A stretch of 64,000 nucleotides of DNA from assembly GCF_022549225.1 (NCBI RefSeq), contig NZ_JAKZFD010000006.1, positions 62,001 through 126,000 of the forward strand. The letters are read 5' to 3'. The position numbers were made by a program, and so were the translations under genes. Positions 45,826 through 54,359 of this stretch are shown piece by piece. Below the pieces are notes generated by a model. That model did no database searches, was not told the origin of the DNA, and was given only the letters and a program-made list of their open reading frames with translations. Position 1 is the stretch's first letter. Every line of letters begins with the position of its first letter. The DNA is from Pelomonas sp. CA6 (GTDB lineage: Bacteria; Pseudomonadota; Gammaproteobacteria; Burkholderiales; Burkholderiaceae_C).

Positions 45826-47196
45826 TCAGCCCGTGAACGTGCCGGAGGTGATCGTCTCCAGCGATCGGCCTTGCGTGGGCACGCCCAGGATCAGCACCGC
45901 GGCCGAGCCGAACAGCAGCACCGCCGTGGTCATGCCGAACACGCCGGCAAAGCCCAGGCTGGGGTAGACCAGGCCCACCAGCACCGGCGCCGCGATGCCG
46001 CCGATGCGCCCGATGCCCGAGGCCAGGCCCGAACCGGTGGCGCGGACATGGGTGGGAAAGACTTCCGGCGTGTAGGCATAGATGCCGGCGTAGGCGCCAT
46101 TCATGAAGAAGGACAGCAGCACGCCGATCAGCATGATCTGGCTTTCGCTGCGCGTGAGCGCCAGGCCCAGCGCGCACAGACCGCCCAGCAGCATGTAGGA
46201 GACGATGGTGGCCTGCCGGCCGATGCGCTCGTTCATCCACGCGGCGGTGAAATAGCCGGGCACCTGGGCGATGTAGATCACCAGCGAATAGCCGAAGCTC
46301 TTGGTGATGGTCATGCCGCTTTGCACCAGCAGGCTGGGGATCCAGGTGAAGAAGGCGTAGTAGCTGAAGGTCATGGATGCCCACATCAGCCAGGTCATCA
46401 CCGTGGTGCGGCGCAGGCCGCGAGCCACCAGGGTCGCGTAGTTCCGCAGCACCGAGCCTTGTGTGGTGCTGGGCGCGCTGGCGGCCACCTCCTGCGCGTC
46501 CAGCGGACGCAGCGTGGCGCCGCGGCCTTCGACCGAGCGCTCCATCGCCTGGACAACCGCCTCGGCCTCGGCGACGCGGCCCTGGCTCTCCAGCCAGCGC
46601 GGCGACTCCGGCAGCGTGCGGCGCCACCAAAGCAGCATCAGCACCGGCAGGGCCGTGATGAAGATGACGATGCGCCATCCCTCGGCGTGAGCCGGGACGA
46701 CCAGATAGCCCAGCAGGGCCGCGGCGACGAAGCCGAACGAGAAGAAGCCGGCCAGCGTTCCCGTGAACGCGCCCCGGTAGCGGCGCGCGACGAACTCCGA
46801 CAGATAGGGCGCGATGATCACGCTCTCGGCGCCGCAGCCCAGCCCGGCGACGATGCGCAGCCCCAGAAAGCTGGTCCAGTCCTGGGTCATCGCGCTCAGC
46901 GCCGAAGCCAGGCAATAGACGACCAGAGCCGACATCATCACGGCGCGGCGGCCGATCAGGTCGCCCAAGGTGCCGGCGGCCAGGGCGCCGAAGAAGAAGC
47001 CCACGAAGCCGGCGCTGGCCATGATGCCGAGCTGCAGGCTGGACAGCGCCCAGGCGCTGCGCAGCACCGGCAGCACGAAGGCGATGATGGCGGCATCCAT
47101 CGCGTCAAAGGTGTAGCCCAGGCCGCCAGCCAGCAGCAGCTTGCGGTGGAATCCCGAGAACGGCAGCCGCTCGATGCGGGCAGAGATCATGGTCAT
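45826..47196 (-). CDS. MFS transporter, aromatic-acid/sugar-porter type
   Basis: This 456-residue transporter has 12 helices. The MFS signature between TM2 and TM3 is GTLGDLIGRRAVM, with DAMDAAIIAFVLP in TM1. ESPRWLESQGR follows TM6 and PTHVRATGSGLASGIGRIGGIAAP lies in TM10-11. These place it in the sialate/aromatic-acid/NiaP-like porters of small organic acids. GGAGACTG precedes the ATG. It leads a minus-strand MFS-GAF-amidohydrolase-porin group and faces a LysR regulator. Confidence 0.9.
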   Translation of the reverse strand: MTMISARIERLPFSGFHRKLLLAGGLGYTFDAMDAAIIAFVLPVLRSAWALSSLQLGIMASAGFVGFFFGALAAGTLGDLIGRRAVMMSALVVYCLASALSAMTQDWTSFLGLRIVAGLGCGAESVIIAPYLSEFVARRYRGAFTGTLAGFFSFGFVAAALLGYLVVPAHAEGWRIVIFITALPVLMLLWWRRTLPESPRWLESQGRVAEAEAVVQAMERSVEGRGATLRPLDAQEVAASAPSTTQGSVLRNYATLVARGLRRTTVMTWLMWASMTFSYYAFFTWIPSLLVQSGMTITKSFGYSLVIYIAQVPGYFTAAWMNERIGRQATIVSYMLLGGLCALGLALTRSESQIMLIGVLLSFFMNGAYAGIYAYTPEVFPTHVRATGSGLASGIGRIGGIAAPVLVGLVYPSLGFAGVFGMTTAVLLFGSAAVLILGVPTQGRSLETITSGTFTG

Positions 47197-47274
47197 TGGC
47201 AGTCTCCAAACGAGCCGGTGCGAGGGCCGACTTCTTTGGACGCGATCCTAGGGAGGTTGTTTCATTTTTAATAA

Positions 47275-47310
47275 TTTATAGTTGGAATTTGATACATTCA
47301 TGCGGTGAAT
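47275..47310 (-). promoter_or_regulatory. LysR box plus activator-dependent promoter of the MFS group
   Basis: ATTCA-N5-TGAAT (47296-47310) is a perfect dyad with T-N11-A spacing, the LysR-type consensus. On the minus strand it overlaps a very poor -35 position, and a good -10 TATAAA (47280-47275) follows 17 bases on. A strong -10 with a poor, regulator-covered -35 fits activation by the divergent LysR protein. Confidence 0.6.
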
Positions 47311-47347
47311 GCTTGTCCGGATGGGCGAAGCAAGCCACCCTGGCGCC

Positions 47348-48262
47348 ATGAGCTACCGTTCCGCCGACCTCAACCTGCTGAAGGTGTTCGAAGCCCTGAT
47401 GACCGAGGGCAGCGTGACCCGCGCGGCCGACAAGCTGTCGCTGAGCCAGCCCGCCGTCAGCAATGCACTGCGCCGCCTGCGCGAGACCTTCGAGGATCCC
47501 TTGTTCGTGCGCCAGGGGGCCGGCGTGGCCCCGACGCGGCGGGCAACCGAGCTGTGGGGCCCATTGGCGATGTCGCTGCAAGTGGTGCGCGACTCCATCG
47601 AAGGGGCGAGCTTCGAGGCCGCGAGCTGCCGCGCGGAGTTGCGCGTGGCCATGTCGGACTACGTCAGCTGTCTCGTGGCGCCCGGCCTGCTGGAGCACCT
47701 GGGCCGGCATGCGCCGGGCGTGCGCTGCCATGCCGTGGCCGGCACGGTGATGGACTTCTGCCAGACCTTGAGCGACGGCCGCGCCGACTTCGCGATCGGT
47801 GCCTACAGCGACGACATCCAACGACCGGCCTATCTGCGCTCGCGTCGGCTGTGGACGGTGGACTTCTTCTGTTTCATGCGCAAGAACCATGCGCTGGCTG
47901 CCTACGCCAGGATCCCGCTGAGGAAATTCCTCGACGCGCCCCAGGTCGACGTCAGCCTGGAGGGCACGACGAACGTCATCTATGACCGCGTGCTGCACAG
48001 CCGCGGGCTGGAGCGACGGCGGGTGTCGACGGTGAGCCACTATGCGAGCGCCTATGAGGTGGTGCGACGCTCGGACCTGATCGCCGTGCTGCCCTGGTCC
48101 CGAGGGCTGGAGGTCTTCAACATGGCGGGCCTGCGCCGCGTGCCGCCGCCGCTGGCGGCGCCATCGCGCACGGTCGAGCTGTTCTGGCACGAGCGCCACG
48201 ACAGCTCGGCGCTGCATCAGTGGGTCAGGGAGGCGGTGGTGGCGCTCTTCGCTCGCGACTGA
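47348..48262 (+). CDS. LysR family regulator of the MFS/amidohydrolase group
   Basis: About 304 residues from the ATG at 47348 (MSYRSADLNLLKVFEAL). The HTH reads GSVTRAADKLSLSQPAVSNALRRLRETFEDPLFVRQGAG and is followed by a NodD/NahR-type effector domain. NahR-like regulators respond to aromatic or related ligands. An upstream ATG at 47309 lies at the edge of the dyad and is less likely. Divergence from the MFS gene and the box at 47296 suggest it activates that group. Confidence 0.9.
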   Translation: MSYRSADLNLLKVFEALMTEGSVTRAADKLSLSQPAVSNALRRLRETFEDPLFVRQGAGVAPTRRATELWGPLAMSLQVVRDSIEGASFEAASCRAELRVAMSDYVSCLVAPGLLEHLGRHAPGVRCHAVAGTVMDFCQTLSDGRADFAIGAYSDDIQRPAYLRSRRLWTVDFFCFMRKNHALAAYARIPLRKFLDAPQVDVSLEGTTNVIYDRVLHSRGLERRRVSTVSHYASAYEVVRRSDLIAVLPWSRGLEVFNMAGLRRVPPPLAAPSRTVELFWHERHDSSALHQWVREAVVALFARD

Positions 48263-48304
48263 GAGCGCCAGGATTGACCCTGGCCCCGGGCTCTTCTACA
48301 TTAC

Positions 48305-48318
48305 TGACCAATTGGTCA
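48305..48318. promoter_or_regulatory. Palindromic operator of the TetR gene
   Basis: TGACCA-ATTGG-TCA forms a perfect 14-bp palindrome (TGACCAATTGGTCA) ending eight bases before the ATG of the TetR-type gene. A bound repressor there would block its own initiation. Flanking bases (TAC-ATTAC upstream, TTATT downstream) extend the symmetry weakly. Confidence 0.75.
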
Positions 48319-48325
48319 TTATTCG

Positions 48326-49036
48326 ATGAGCAGCCCCGCCAGTCCCCGTCAGCGCCGCAAGGAGGCCCGCCCCCAGGAACTCCTGGACGCGGCGCTGGCC
48401 CTGTTCGTCGAGAAGGGCTTTGCCGCCACCCGTTCCGAGGAGGTGGCCGCGCGGGCCGGCGTTTCCAAAGGGACGCTGTACCTGTACTACCCCTCCAAGG
48501 AAGAGTTGTTCAAGGCGGTGGTGCGCGAATCGCTGGCGGCCAAGATCGCCGAGGGGGCCGAGGAACTGGCGCGCCACCAGGGCCCCATGGCCGAGCTGCT
48601 GGTCTGGGTCATGCACGAGTGGTGGCAGCGCATGGGCTGCACGCCGGTGGGCGGCATCATGAAGATCATGGTCAGCGAGGCGCGCAACTTCCCGGAGCTG
48701 ACCCGCTTCTATGTGGACGAGGTGATCCTGCCCTTCTGCGCGCTGCTGGCCGAGGTGCTGCAACGCGGCGTGGCGCGCGGCGAGTTCCGCCCGGTGGACG
48801 TGGAGTCCACCGTGCATGTGCTGATCGGCCCGGTGCTGCACCTGGTGATGCACCAGCATTCCATCGGCGCCTGCGGGCTGGGTCATGGCCCCAAGCCCGA
48901 CCCGGACCTGGTGCTGGCGACACAGATGGAACTGATGCTGCGAGGACTGCTCCGCGACCCTGGACAGATGCCCGCTGCCGTGCGCATGCGACAGCCGACC
49001 GACCCGCCGGGCGAGGGCGGGGCGGGCATTCCTTAG
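48326..49036 (+). CDS. TetR/AcrR family repressor
   Basis: This 236-residue regulator has an N-terminal HTH (ARPQELLDAALALFVEKGFAATRSEEVAARAGVSKGTLYLYYPSKEELF). Its ligand domain has VGGIMKIMVSEARNFPELTRFYVDEVI, like regulators of efflux and envelope genes. The 14-bp palindrome just upstream is its probable autoregulatory site. The genes that follow (pcm, rhodanese, tolC) keep this order in many Burkholderiales, so it may control export through the TolC protein. Confidence 0.92.
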   Translation: MSSPASPRQRRKEARPQELLDAALALFVEKGFAATRSEEVAARAGVSKGTLYLYYPSKEELFKAVVRESLAAKIAEGAEELARHQGPMAELLVWVMHEWWQRMGCTPVGGIMKIMVSEARNFPELTRFYVDEVILPFCALLAEVLQRGVARGEFRPVDVESTVHVLIGPVLHLVMHQHSIGACGLGHGPKPDPDLVLATQMELMLRGLLRDPGQMPAAVRMRQPTDPPGEGGAGIP

Positions 49037-49116
49037 AATGCCGGCCGGGCCATGGCACCCCTTGGGTCATGGCATCCCCAGGGCCGCGCGGAGCGCGCCC
49101 AACGAGAGGACGAGAA

Positions 49117-49767
49117 ATGAACTTCGAACAAGCCCGTTTCAACATGATCGAGCAGCAGATCCGCCCCTGGGACGTGCTCGACCCGTCGGTGCTGGAACTG
49201 CTGGCCGTGGTCAAGCGCGAGGACTTCGTGCCCGCCGCCTATCGCAACATGGCCTTCACCGACACCGAGCTGCCGCTGAATGCCACCCGCCGCACGCTGC
49301 CCCCGCGGGTGGAGGCGCGCCTGCTGCAGGAGCTGCAGGTGCAGCGCCACGAGAAAGTGCTGGAGATCGGCACTGGCAGCGGCTACATGGCCGCGCTGCT
49401 GGGCCACCGCGCCCAGCAGGTGTACACGCTGGAGCCGGATGCCCAACTCGCCGCCCAGGCCCGCGAGGCGCTGCGCCGGGCCGGCGTGGTCAACGTCAAG
49501 GTGATCGAGGCCGATGGCCGCCAGGGCCTGCCGGGCGAGGCGCCGTTCGACGTCATCGTGCTGTCCGGCTCGGTGGCCGAGCTGCCCCAGGTGCTGGTGG
49601 ACCAGCTGAAGCCGGGCGGCCGGCTGATCGCCATCGTCGGCCATGAGCCGGTGATGCAGGCCCAGCTGCTGCACCGCTCGGCGCAGGGCAGCAGCCAGAC
49701 CGTGCTGTTCGAGACTGTCGCGCCGCGTCTGCCCGGATTCGAGCAGGCCCCGGCCTTCTCGTTCTGA
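49117..49767 (+). CDS. Protein-L-isoaspartate O-methyltransferase family protein
   Basis: This 216-residue SAM-dependent methyltransferase has the PCMT opening FNMIEQQIRPWDVLDP, motif I EIGTGSGYMAALLG, and LVDQLKPGGRLIAIVG. It is annotated as protein-L-isoaspartate O-methyltransferase in related genomes, but these short forms lack some true Pcm substrate residues, so activity on isoaspartate is not certain. GAGAGGA precedes the ATG at 49117. It is the first of the pcm-rhodanese-tolC run. Confidence 0.85.
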   Translation: MNFEQARFNMIEQQIRPWDVLDPSVLELLAVVKREDFVPAAYRNMAFTDTELPLNATRRTLPPRVEARLLQELQVQRHEKVLEIGTGSGYMAALLGHRAQQVYTLEPDAQLAAQAREALRRAGVVNVKVIEADGRQGLPGEAPFDVIVLSGSVAELPQVLVDQLKPGGRLIAIVGHEPVMQAQLLHRSAQGSSQTVLFETVAPRLPGFEQAPAFSF

Positions 49768-49779
49768 CGCCGGCCCGCG

Positions 49780-50106
49780 ATGCAGGAGCTCAGCGCGCGT
49801 GAACTGCAGGCCTTGCTGGCCAGCCCTCAGCCGCCGCTGCTGCTGGACGTGCGCCAGCCCTGGGAGGCGCAGCTGGCCCGCATCGCCGCGGAGCCACAGC
49901 GGCTCATCCCCATGCAGGAGCTGGGCCGACGCTGGACGGAACTCGCCGGTCTTGCGCAGCCCATCGTCTGCTATTGCCATCACGGCATGCGCAGCATGCA
50001 GGTCGTCGCATTTCTTTCGCAACAAGGGATGGATTCGGTCTATAACCTCGCCGGCGGCATCGACGCATGGTCGTGCGAGGTCGACCCCACGGTGCCCAGG
50101 TACTGA
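49780..50106 (+). CDS. Rhodanese-like domain protein
   Basis: This 108-residue single rhodanese domain has LLLDVRQPWEAQ and the active-site loop VCYCHHGMRSMQVV, in which Cys leads CHHGMRS. It ends NLAGGIDAWSCEVDP. It is cytosolic, follows the methyltransferase by 12 bases, and precedes tolC by 36. Substrate and sulfur acceptor are unknown. Confidence 0.9.
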   Translation: MQELSARELQALLASPQPPLLLDVRQPWEAQLARIAAEPQRLIPMQELGRRWTELAGLAQPIVCYCHHGMRSMQVVAFLSQQGMDSVYNLAGGIDAWSCEVDPTVPRY

Positions 50107-50142
50107 AACCAAGAAGCCATCAAGTCACATCAAGGAAGCCTC

Positions 50143-51495
50143 ATGGCCGCAGATCGTCGCCCGTCTCTCCCATCTCTTGCCTTGCGCGCCAGCTCGCTGG
50201 CTGCCGCGCTGTGCCTGGCCCTGGGCAGTGCCCAGGCGCAGAGCCTGCAGGAGCTGTACGACGCGGCCCGTGCCTTCGACGCCACCTACCTGGGTGCGCG
50301 CGCCGTTGCCGACTCGGCGCAGTACAAGTACGGCCAGGCCGAGGCGCTGAACCGCCCGACGCTGGGGCTGGGCGTGAGCGCCACCCGCACCGAAACCGAC
50401 CCGCCGGGTTCGCTGCCGCGCGACCGCTTCGGCGGCACGCAGGCTCAGGCCGGCCTGTCGGCGAAGTATGCGGTGTTCAATCGCAGCAACTCGGTCACCA
50501 TTGAGCAGGCGCGCCGCAATCTGGAAATCGCCACCGCCGACCTGGAGTCGGCCGAGCAGGATCTGATCGTGCGCGTGGCCCAGGCCTATTTCGACGTGCT
50601 GGCGGCCCAGGACACGCTGGCGACCTCGCGCGCCAACAAGACCGCGATCGCCGAGCAGCTGGCCTCCGCGAAGCGCAACTTCGAGGTCGGCACCGCCACC
50701 ATCACCGACACCCGCGAAGCGCAGGCCAAGTACGACCTGGCCGTGGCCAACGAGCTGGGCGCCGACAACGACCTGCGCGTCAAGCGCGTGACGCTGGACC
50801 AACTGGTGGGGCGCGTCAACGTGCAGCCCAAGCCGCTGGCCCAACCGGTGGCGCTGCCGGCCGTGCAGCCGGCCGAGGTCGACCCCTGGGTGACACAGGC
50901 CGAGGAGCTGCATCCCGGCGTGCGCAAGGCGCGCGTGGGACTGGACATCGCCCGCCTGGAGATCGACAAGGCCAAGGCCGGCCACCTGCCCACCGTGGAC
51001 TTGAGTGGCTCGTTGGGCGCCCTGCGCCAGAGCGGCACGCTGTACGCGGCCCAGAGCGGCACCACGCCCAGCGCCAGCATCGGCGTGAGCCTGTCGCTGC
51101 CGCTGTACACCGGCGGCGCGGTCACCAACCGCATCAAGGAAACCGTCGCGCTGGAAGAGAAGTCCCGCAACGACCTGGACTTCGCCCGCCGCAGCGTGAT
51201 CGAGGGCACCCGCCGTGCCTTCTTTGGCGTGCAGTCGCTGCAGGCCCAGGTCAAGGCCTACGAGGCGGCCGAGGCCTCGTCCAAGCTGGCGCTGGAGGCC
51301 ACGCAGCTCGGCTACAAGGTGGGCGTGCGCGTCAACCTGGACGTGCTGAACGCACTGACCCAGCTCTACAGCACCCAGCAGAGCCTGGCCAAGGCGCGCT
51401 ACGACGTGCTGGTGAACAGCCTCAAGCTGCGCCAGGCCGCGGGTCAGCTGAAGCCCGAGGACGTCACGGCCATCAACCAGCTGCTGGCGAAGTAA
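50143..51495 (+). CDS. tolC: TolC family outer-membrane efflux channel
   Basis: This 450-residue protein has a signal peptide (AALCLALGSAQAQS) and two OEP repeats rich in long coiled helices. Repeat 1 has YDAARAFDATYLGARAVADSAQYKYGQAEALNRP and the second half has ALEATQLGYKVGVRVNLDVLNALTQLYSTQQSLAKARYDVL. This is the TolC/TypeI-secretion outer-membrane group. No inner-membrane pump is adjacent, so it is shared with pumps elsewhere. The rhodanese-tolC gap is 36 bases. A terminator follows. Confidence 0.94.
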   Translation: MAADRRPSLPSLALRASSLAAALCLALGSAQAQSLQELYDAARAFDATYLGARAVADSAQYKYGQAEALNRPTLGLGVSATRTETDPPGSLPRDRFGGTQAQAGLSAKYAVFNRSNSVTIEQARRNLEIATADLESAEQDLIVRVAQAYFDVLAAQDTLATSRANKTAIAEQLASAKRNFEVGTATITDTREAQAKYDLAVANELGADNDLRVKRVTLDQLVGRVNVQPKPLAQPVALPAVQPAEVDPWVTQAEELHPGVRKARVGLDIARLEIDKAKAGHLPTVDLSGSLGALRQSGTLYAAQSGTTPSASIGVSLSLPLYTGGAVTNRIKETVALEEKSRNDLDFARRSVIEGTRRAFFGVQSLQAQVKAYEAAEASSKLALEATQLGYKVGVRVNLDVLNALTQLYSTQQSLAKARYDVLVNSLKLRQAAGQLKPEDVTAINQLLAK

Positions 51496-51551
51496 GCGCC
51501 GTGGGGTCAGGTCTTGCCTGACCTTGCGAGTCGCCGCCTTCGCCGGTTTGG

Positions 51552-51573
51552 GCCCGCCGATGGCGGGCTTTTT
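51552..51573 (+). terminator. Terminator after tolC
   Basis: GCCCGCC-GAT-GGCGGGC (51552-51568) is followed by five T. It closes the TetR-pcm-rhodanese-tolC group. Confidence 0.88.
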
Positions 51574-51659
51574 CATGTCTGCGCCGTGCGCATGTCCGGC
51601 TGCGCGACAATGCCAGTCCTGCGAACTGGCCGGCGGTAATCCGGCCTCTGCATGAGCCG

Positions 51660-52448
51660 ATGCTGTACCTGCTTTCCCCTGCCAAATCCCTGGACTACGA
51701 CAGCCCCACGCCCAGCGCGTTGCGGGCGCTGCAGACGCTGCCTCAGTTCATCCCCGAGGCCGACGCGCTGATCGGCATCCTGCGGCGCAAGACGCCGGCG
51801 CAGATTGCCGAGCTGATGGACCTGTCCGAAGCGTTGGCCGGGCTCAACGCGGCGCGCTATGCCGCCTGGTCGACGCGGTTCGATGAGCACAACAGCAAGC
51901 CCGCGGTGCTGGCCTTCAATGGCGATGTCTACACGGGGCTTCAGGCCGCCAGCCTGGGCGTGGACGAGCTGCGCTGGGCCCAGGACCATGTGCTGATGCT
52001 CTCCGGGCTGTACGGCGTGCTGCGCCCGCTGGACCTGATGCAGCCCTACCGGCTGGAGATGGGGACGGCGCTGGAGAATCCTCGGGGCCGCACCCTCTAT
52101 GCCTACTGGGGCGACCGCATCGCCGAACACCTCAACGAACGCGCGGCGCAGCAGCGCACGCCGGTGATCGTCAACCTGGCCTCGCAGGAATACTTCAAGG
52201 CCGCGGATCGCCAGGCGCTCAAGCCGCGCGTGCTCGACTGCCAGTTTGAGGACTGGAAGGGCGGGCGCTACAAAATCATCAGCTTCTTCGCGAAGAAGGC
52301 GCGAGGGCTGATGGCGCGCTATGCGATCCAGAACCGCATCGACCGCCCGGAAGGGCTGCTGGATTTCGACCTGGAAGGCTATCGCTACGCGGCCGAGGCC
52401 TCCAGCCAGGAGCGCCTGGTCTTCCGCCGCCGCCTGAACGAGGAGTGA
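51660..52448 (+). CDS. yaaA: Peroxide stress protein YaaA
   Basis: This 262-residue protein has the DUF328/UPF0246 pattern: [58 protein letters not shown] and [19 protein letters not shown]. In E. coli YaaA limits free iron and DNA damage during peroxide stress and has a DNA-binding fold. No OxyR site is evident upstream. It precedes the 2OG oxygenase gene by 22 bases on the same strand. Confidence 0.93.
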   Translation: MLYLLSPAKSLDYDSPTPSALRALQTLPQFIPEADALIGILRRKTPAQIAELMDLSEALAGLNAARYAAWSTRFDEHNSKPAVLAFNGDVYTGLQAASLGVDELRWAQDHVLMLSGLYGVLRPLDLMQPYRLEMGTALENPRGRTLYAYWGDRIAEHLNERAAQQRTPVIVNLASQEYFKAADRQALKPRVLDCQFEDWKGGRYKIISFFAKKARGLMARYAIQNRIDRPEGLLDFDLEGYRYAAEASSQERLVFRRRLNEE

Positions 52449-52470
52449 GCCCCGGGGCCCACCACAGGAC

Positions 52471-53325
52471 ATGAGCCAATCCGTCACGCCAGAACTGCGC
52501 CAGTGGGTGCAGCAGCAGCTTGCCGCCGGAGTCTCGCGGGAGGCCTTGTACCAATCCATGCTCAGCAGCGGGTGGATGCCCGAGGTGGCCAGCCAGGCGT
52601 TGGGCCAGCAGGCCGAATCCCTGCCGTCATGGACCGCGCCGGCGCCGGCGCAGCCGGCACGCCCGCGCGGTGAACTGCCCGAGCCGGACCTGGCCGCGCA
52701 GCACAGCGAGATCGAGGTGCTGGGGCGCAAGGTCCGCGTGCTGATGGCGCTGGAGCGCCCGCGGGTGGTGGTGTTCGGCGGCTTGTTGAGCGACGACGAG
52801 TGCGATGCGATGGTGCTGGCCGCGCGCAACCGGCTGGCGCGCTCCGAAACGGTGGCGTCGCGCAACGAGGGGTCCGAGGTGAACTCCGCGCGCACCAGCG
52901 AAGGCATGTTCTTCGAGCGCGGCGAGACCGAGGTCTGCGCGCGCGTCGAGGCCAGGCTCGCGGCCCTGCTGAACTGGCCGGCCAGCCATGGCGAGGGCCT
53001 GCAGGTGCTGCGTTACCGGCGCGGCGCCGAGTACCTGCCGCACTACGACTACTTCGAGCCGCACCACGCCAGCTCCAAGGCCATCCTGCAGCGCGGCGGA
53101 CAGCGCGTGGGCACGGTGGTGATGTACCTGAACACGCCCGAGCGCGGGGGCGCCACGACCTTCCCCGACATCAAGCTCGATGTGATGGCGGTCAAGGGCA
53201 ATGCGGTTTTTTTCAGCTATGACCGGCCGGATCCAGCGACACTGACACTGCACGGCGGTGCGCCGGTGCTGGATGGTGAAAAATGGGTGGCCACCAAGTG
53301 GCTGCGCGAACGGGAATTCATTTGA
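52471..53325 (+). CDS. 2-oxoglutarate/Fe(II) prolyl-4-hydroxylase-like oxygenase
   Basis: This 284-residue enzyme has a P4Hc domain with the iron triad His191 and Asp193 (LPHYDYF) plus His261 (TLHGG), and Lys271 (GEKWVATKW) for 2-oxoglutarate. RTSEGMFF and GTVVMYLNTPERGGATTFPD are typical. A UBA-like N-terminal helix (ELRQWVQQQLAAGVSREAL) precedes. It probably hydroxylates proline in a protein such as EF-Tu or a peptide; the target is unknown. It is linked to yaaA by a 22-base gap. Confidence 0.9.
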   Translation: MSQSVTPELRQWVQQQLAAGVSREALYQSMLSSGWMPEVASQALGQQAESLPSWTAPAPAQPARPRGELPEPDLAAQHSEIEVLGRKVRVLMALERPRVVVFGGLLSDDECDAMVLAARNRLARSETVASRNEGSEVNSARTSEGMFFERGETEVCARVEARLAALLNWPASHGEGLQVLRYRRGAEYLPHYDYFEPHHASSKAILQRGGQRVGTVVMYLNTPERGGATTFPDIKLDVMAVKGNAVFFSYDRPDPATLTLHGGAPVLDGEKWVATKWLREREFI

Positions 53326-53388
53326 GCGCCAGTTCCGGGGCCGGGCCCCGGCTGTGCCATGAACAAAGAGTTTTTTAGAAGGACTGCT

Positions 53389-53757
53389 ATGAAGATCACG
53401 AATCGCTTGACTCTGCGTGCCGCCATCGCCGCGGGCGCGCTGGCGCTCTGCGGCCTCAGCCAAGCCCAGGGACAGGCCCAGTCCGGTGTGGTGAAGGCCG
53501 CGCCGGTGGCCCCCGCGGTGGAGGCCCCCGTGATGGCGCCGGCCGCCCAGGCCCAGCCCGCTTACATGGCGCCCGCGGCGCAGGCGCCCAAGGCCAAGAA
53601 GGGCAAGACCGCGGCGGGCTCGTCGCACAAGGCTGGCAAGAAGAAGTCGGCGGCCCGCAAGTCCGGCAAGCACGCCGGCAAGAAGGCCTCCATGAAGAGC
53701 GGCAAGGCTCCCAAGATGGCCAAACACAAGGGCTCGCGCGCCAAGACGCACGCCTGA
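53389..53757 (+). CDS. Exported Lys/Ala-rich basic protein
   Basis: This 122-residue protein has a signal peptide (LRAAIAAGALALCGLSQAQ), a Pro/Ala/Gln linker, and a strongly basic, lysine-rich tail (KKGKTAAGSSHKAGKKKSAARKSGKH). I chose the ATG at 53389 with AGAAGGA upstream; the ATG at 53359 adds ten residues before the signal. The tail resembles histone H1 and lysine-rich DNA-binding repeats, but export rules out a simple nucleoid role. It could bind LPS, DNA or the wall. No family is recognised. Confidence 0.7.
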   Translation: MKITNRLTLRAAIAAGALALCGLSQAQGQAQSGVVKAAPVAPAVEAPVMAPAAQAQPAYMAPAAQAPKAKKGKTAAGSSHKAGKKKSAARKSGKHAGKKASMKSGKAPKMAKHKGSRAKTHA

Positions 53758-53799
53758 TCGGCCGGCCGCCCGGCCCTCGGCACGGGAAGGGTGGCCGCG

Positions 53800-54267
53800 T
53801 CAGCGGCGCAGCGGCAGCGGGCTTTGCTTCAGCTGCCGCAGCACGAAGCTGCTCTTGCTGTGCCGTATGCCGGGAATCTTGTAGAGGCGCTCGCGCAGCA
53901 GGCGCTCGTAATCGCGCGTGTCCGCGACGGCGATGCGCAGGTAGTAGTCGTAGTCCCCGGACACCAGAAAAGCCTCCTGCACCTCGGGGATGGCTTCCAG
54001 CGCGCGGCCGAAGTCGAACAGCGCCTCGTCCGAATGGCTGTCCAGCGTCACATGGACGATCACCGTGTCCGGCAGGCCCACCTTGGCGGCATTCACGCGC
54101 ACGGTGTAGCCCTCGATCACGCCGGACTCCTCCATGCGCTTGATCCGGGTCCAGCACGGTGAGCTGCTGAGGCCCACGCGACCGCTGAGCTCCTGCAGGC
54201 TGATGCGCGCGTCGCGCTGCAGTTCGCTGAGGATGGTCAGGTCCAGTTTGTCGAGCTTGATCTGCAT
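53800..54267 (-). CDS. Lrp/AsnC family transcriptional regulator
   Basis: This 155-residue regulator has an N-terminal HTH ([47 protein letters not shown]) and a C-terminal RAM/AsnC ligand domain ([27 protein letters not shown]). The start at 54267 is standard. It is divergent from an acetolactate-synthase-like gene across 92 bases. Local control of that gene by a branched-chain or other amino acid is likely. No clear Lrp box was found by eye. Confidence 0.93.
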   Translation of the reverse strand: MQIKLDKLDLTILSELQRDARISLQELSGRVGLSSSPCWTRIKRMEESGVIEGYTVRVNAAKVGLPDTVIVHVTLDSHSDEALFDFGRALEAIPEVQEAFLVSGDYDYYLRIAVADTRDYERLLRERLYKIPGIRHSKSSFVLRQLKQSPLPLRR

Positions 54268-54359
54268 TTGCGCTTGCTGGCGGGAGGATTTTCTGCGAAG
54301 AGCCGATTGTCCGGCAACTTCGGAAGCCTTTGCCGCGGAGCTTGATCGACAGTGGGGGC

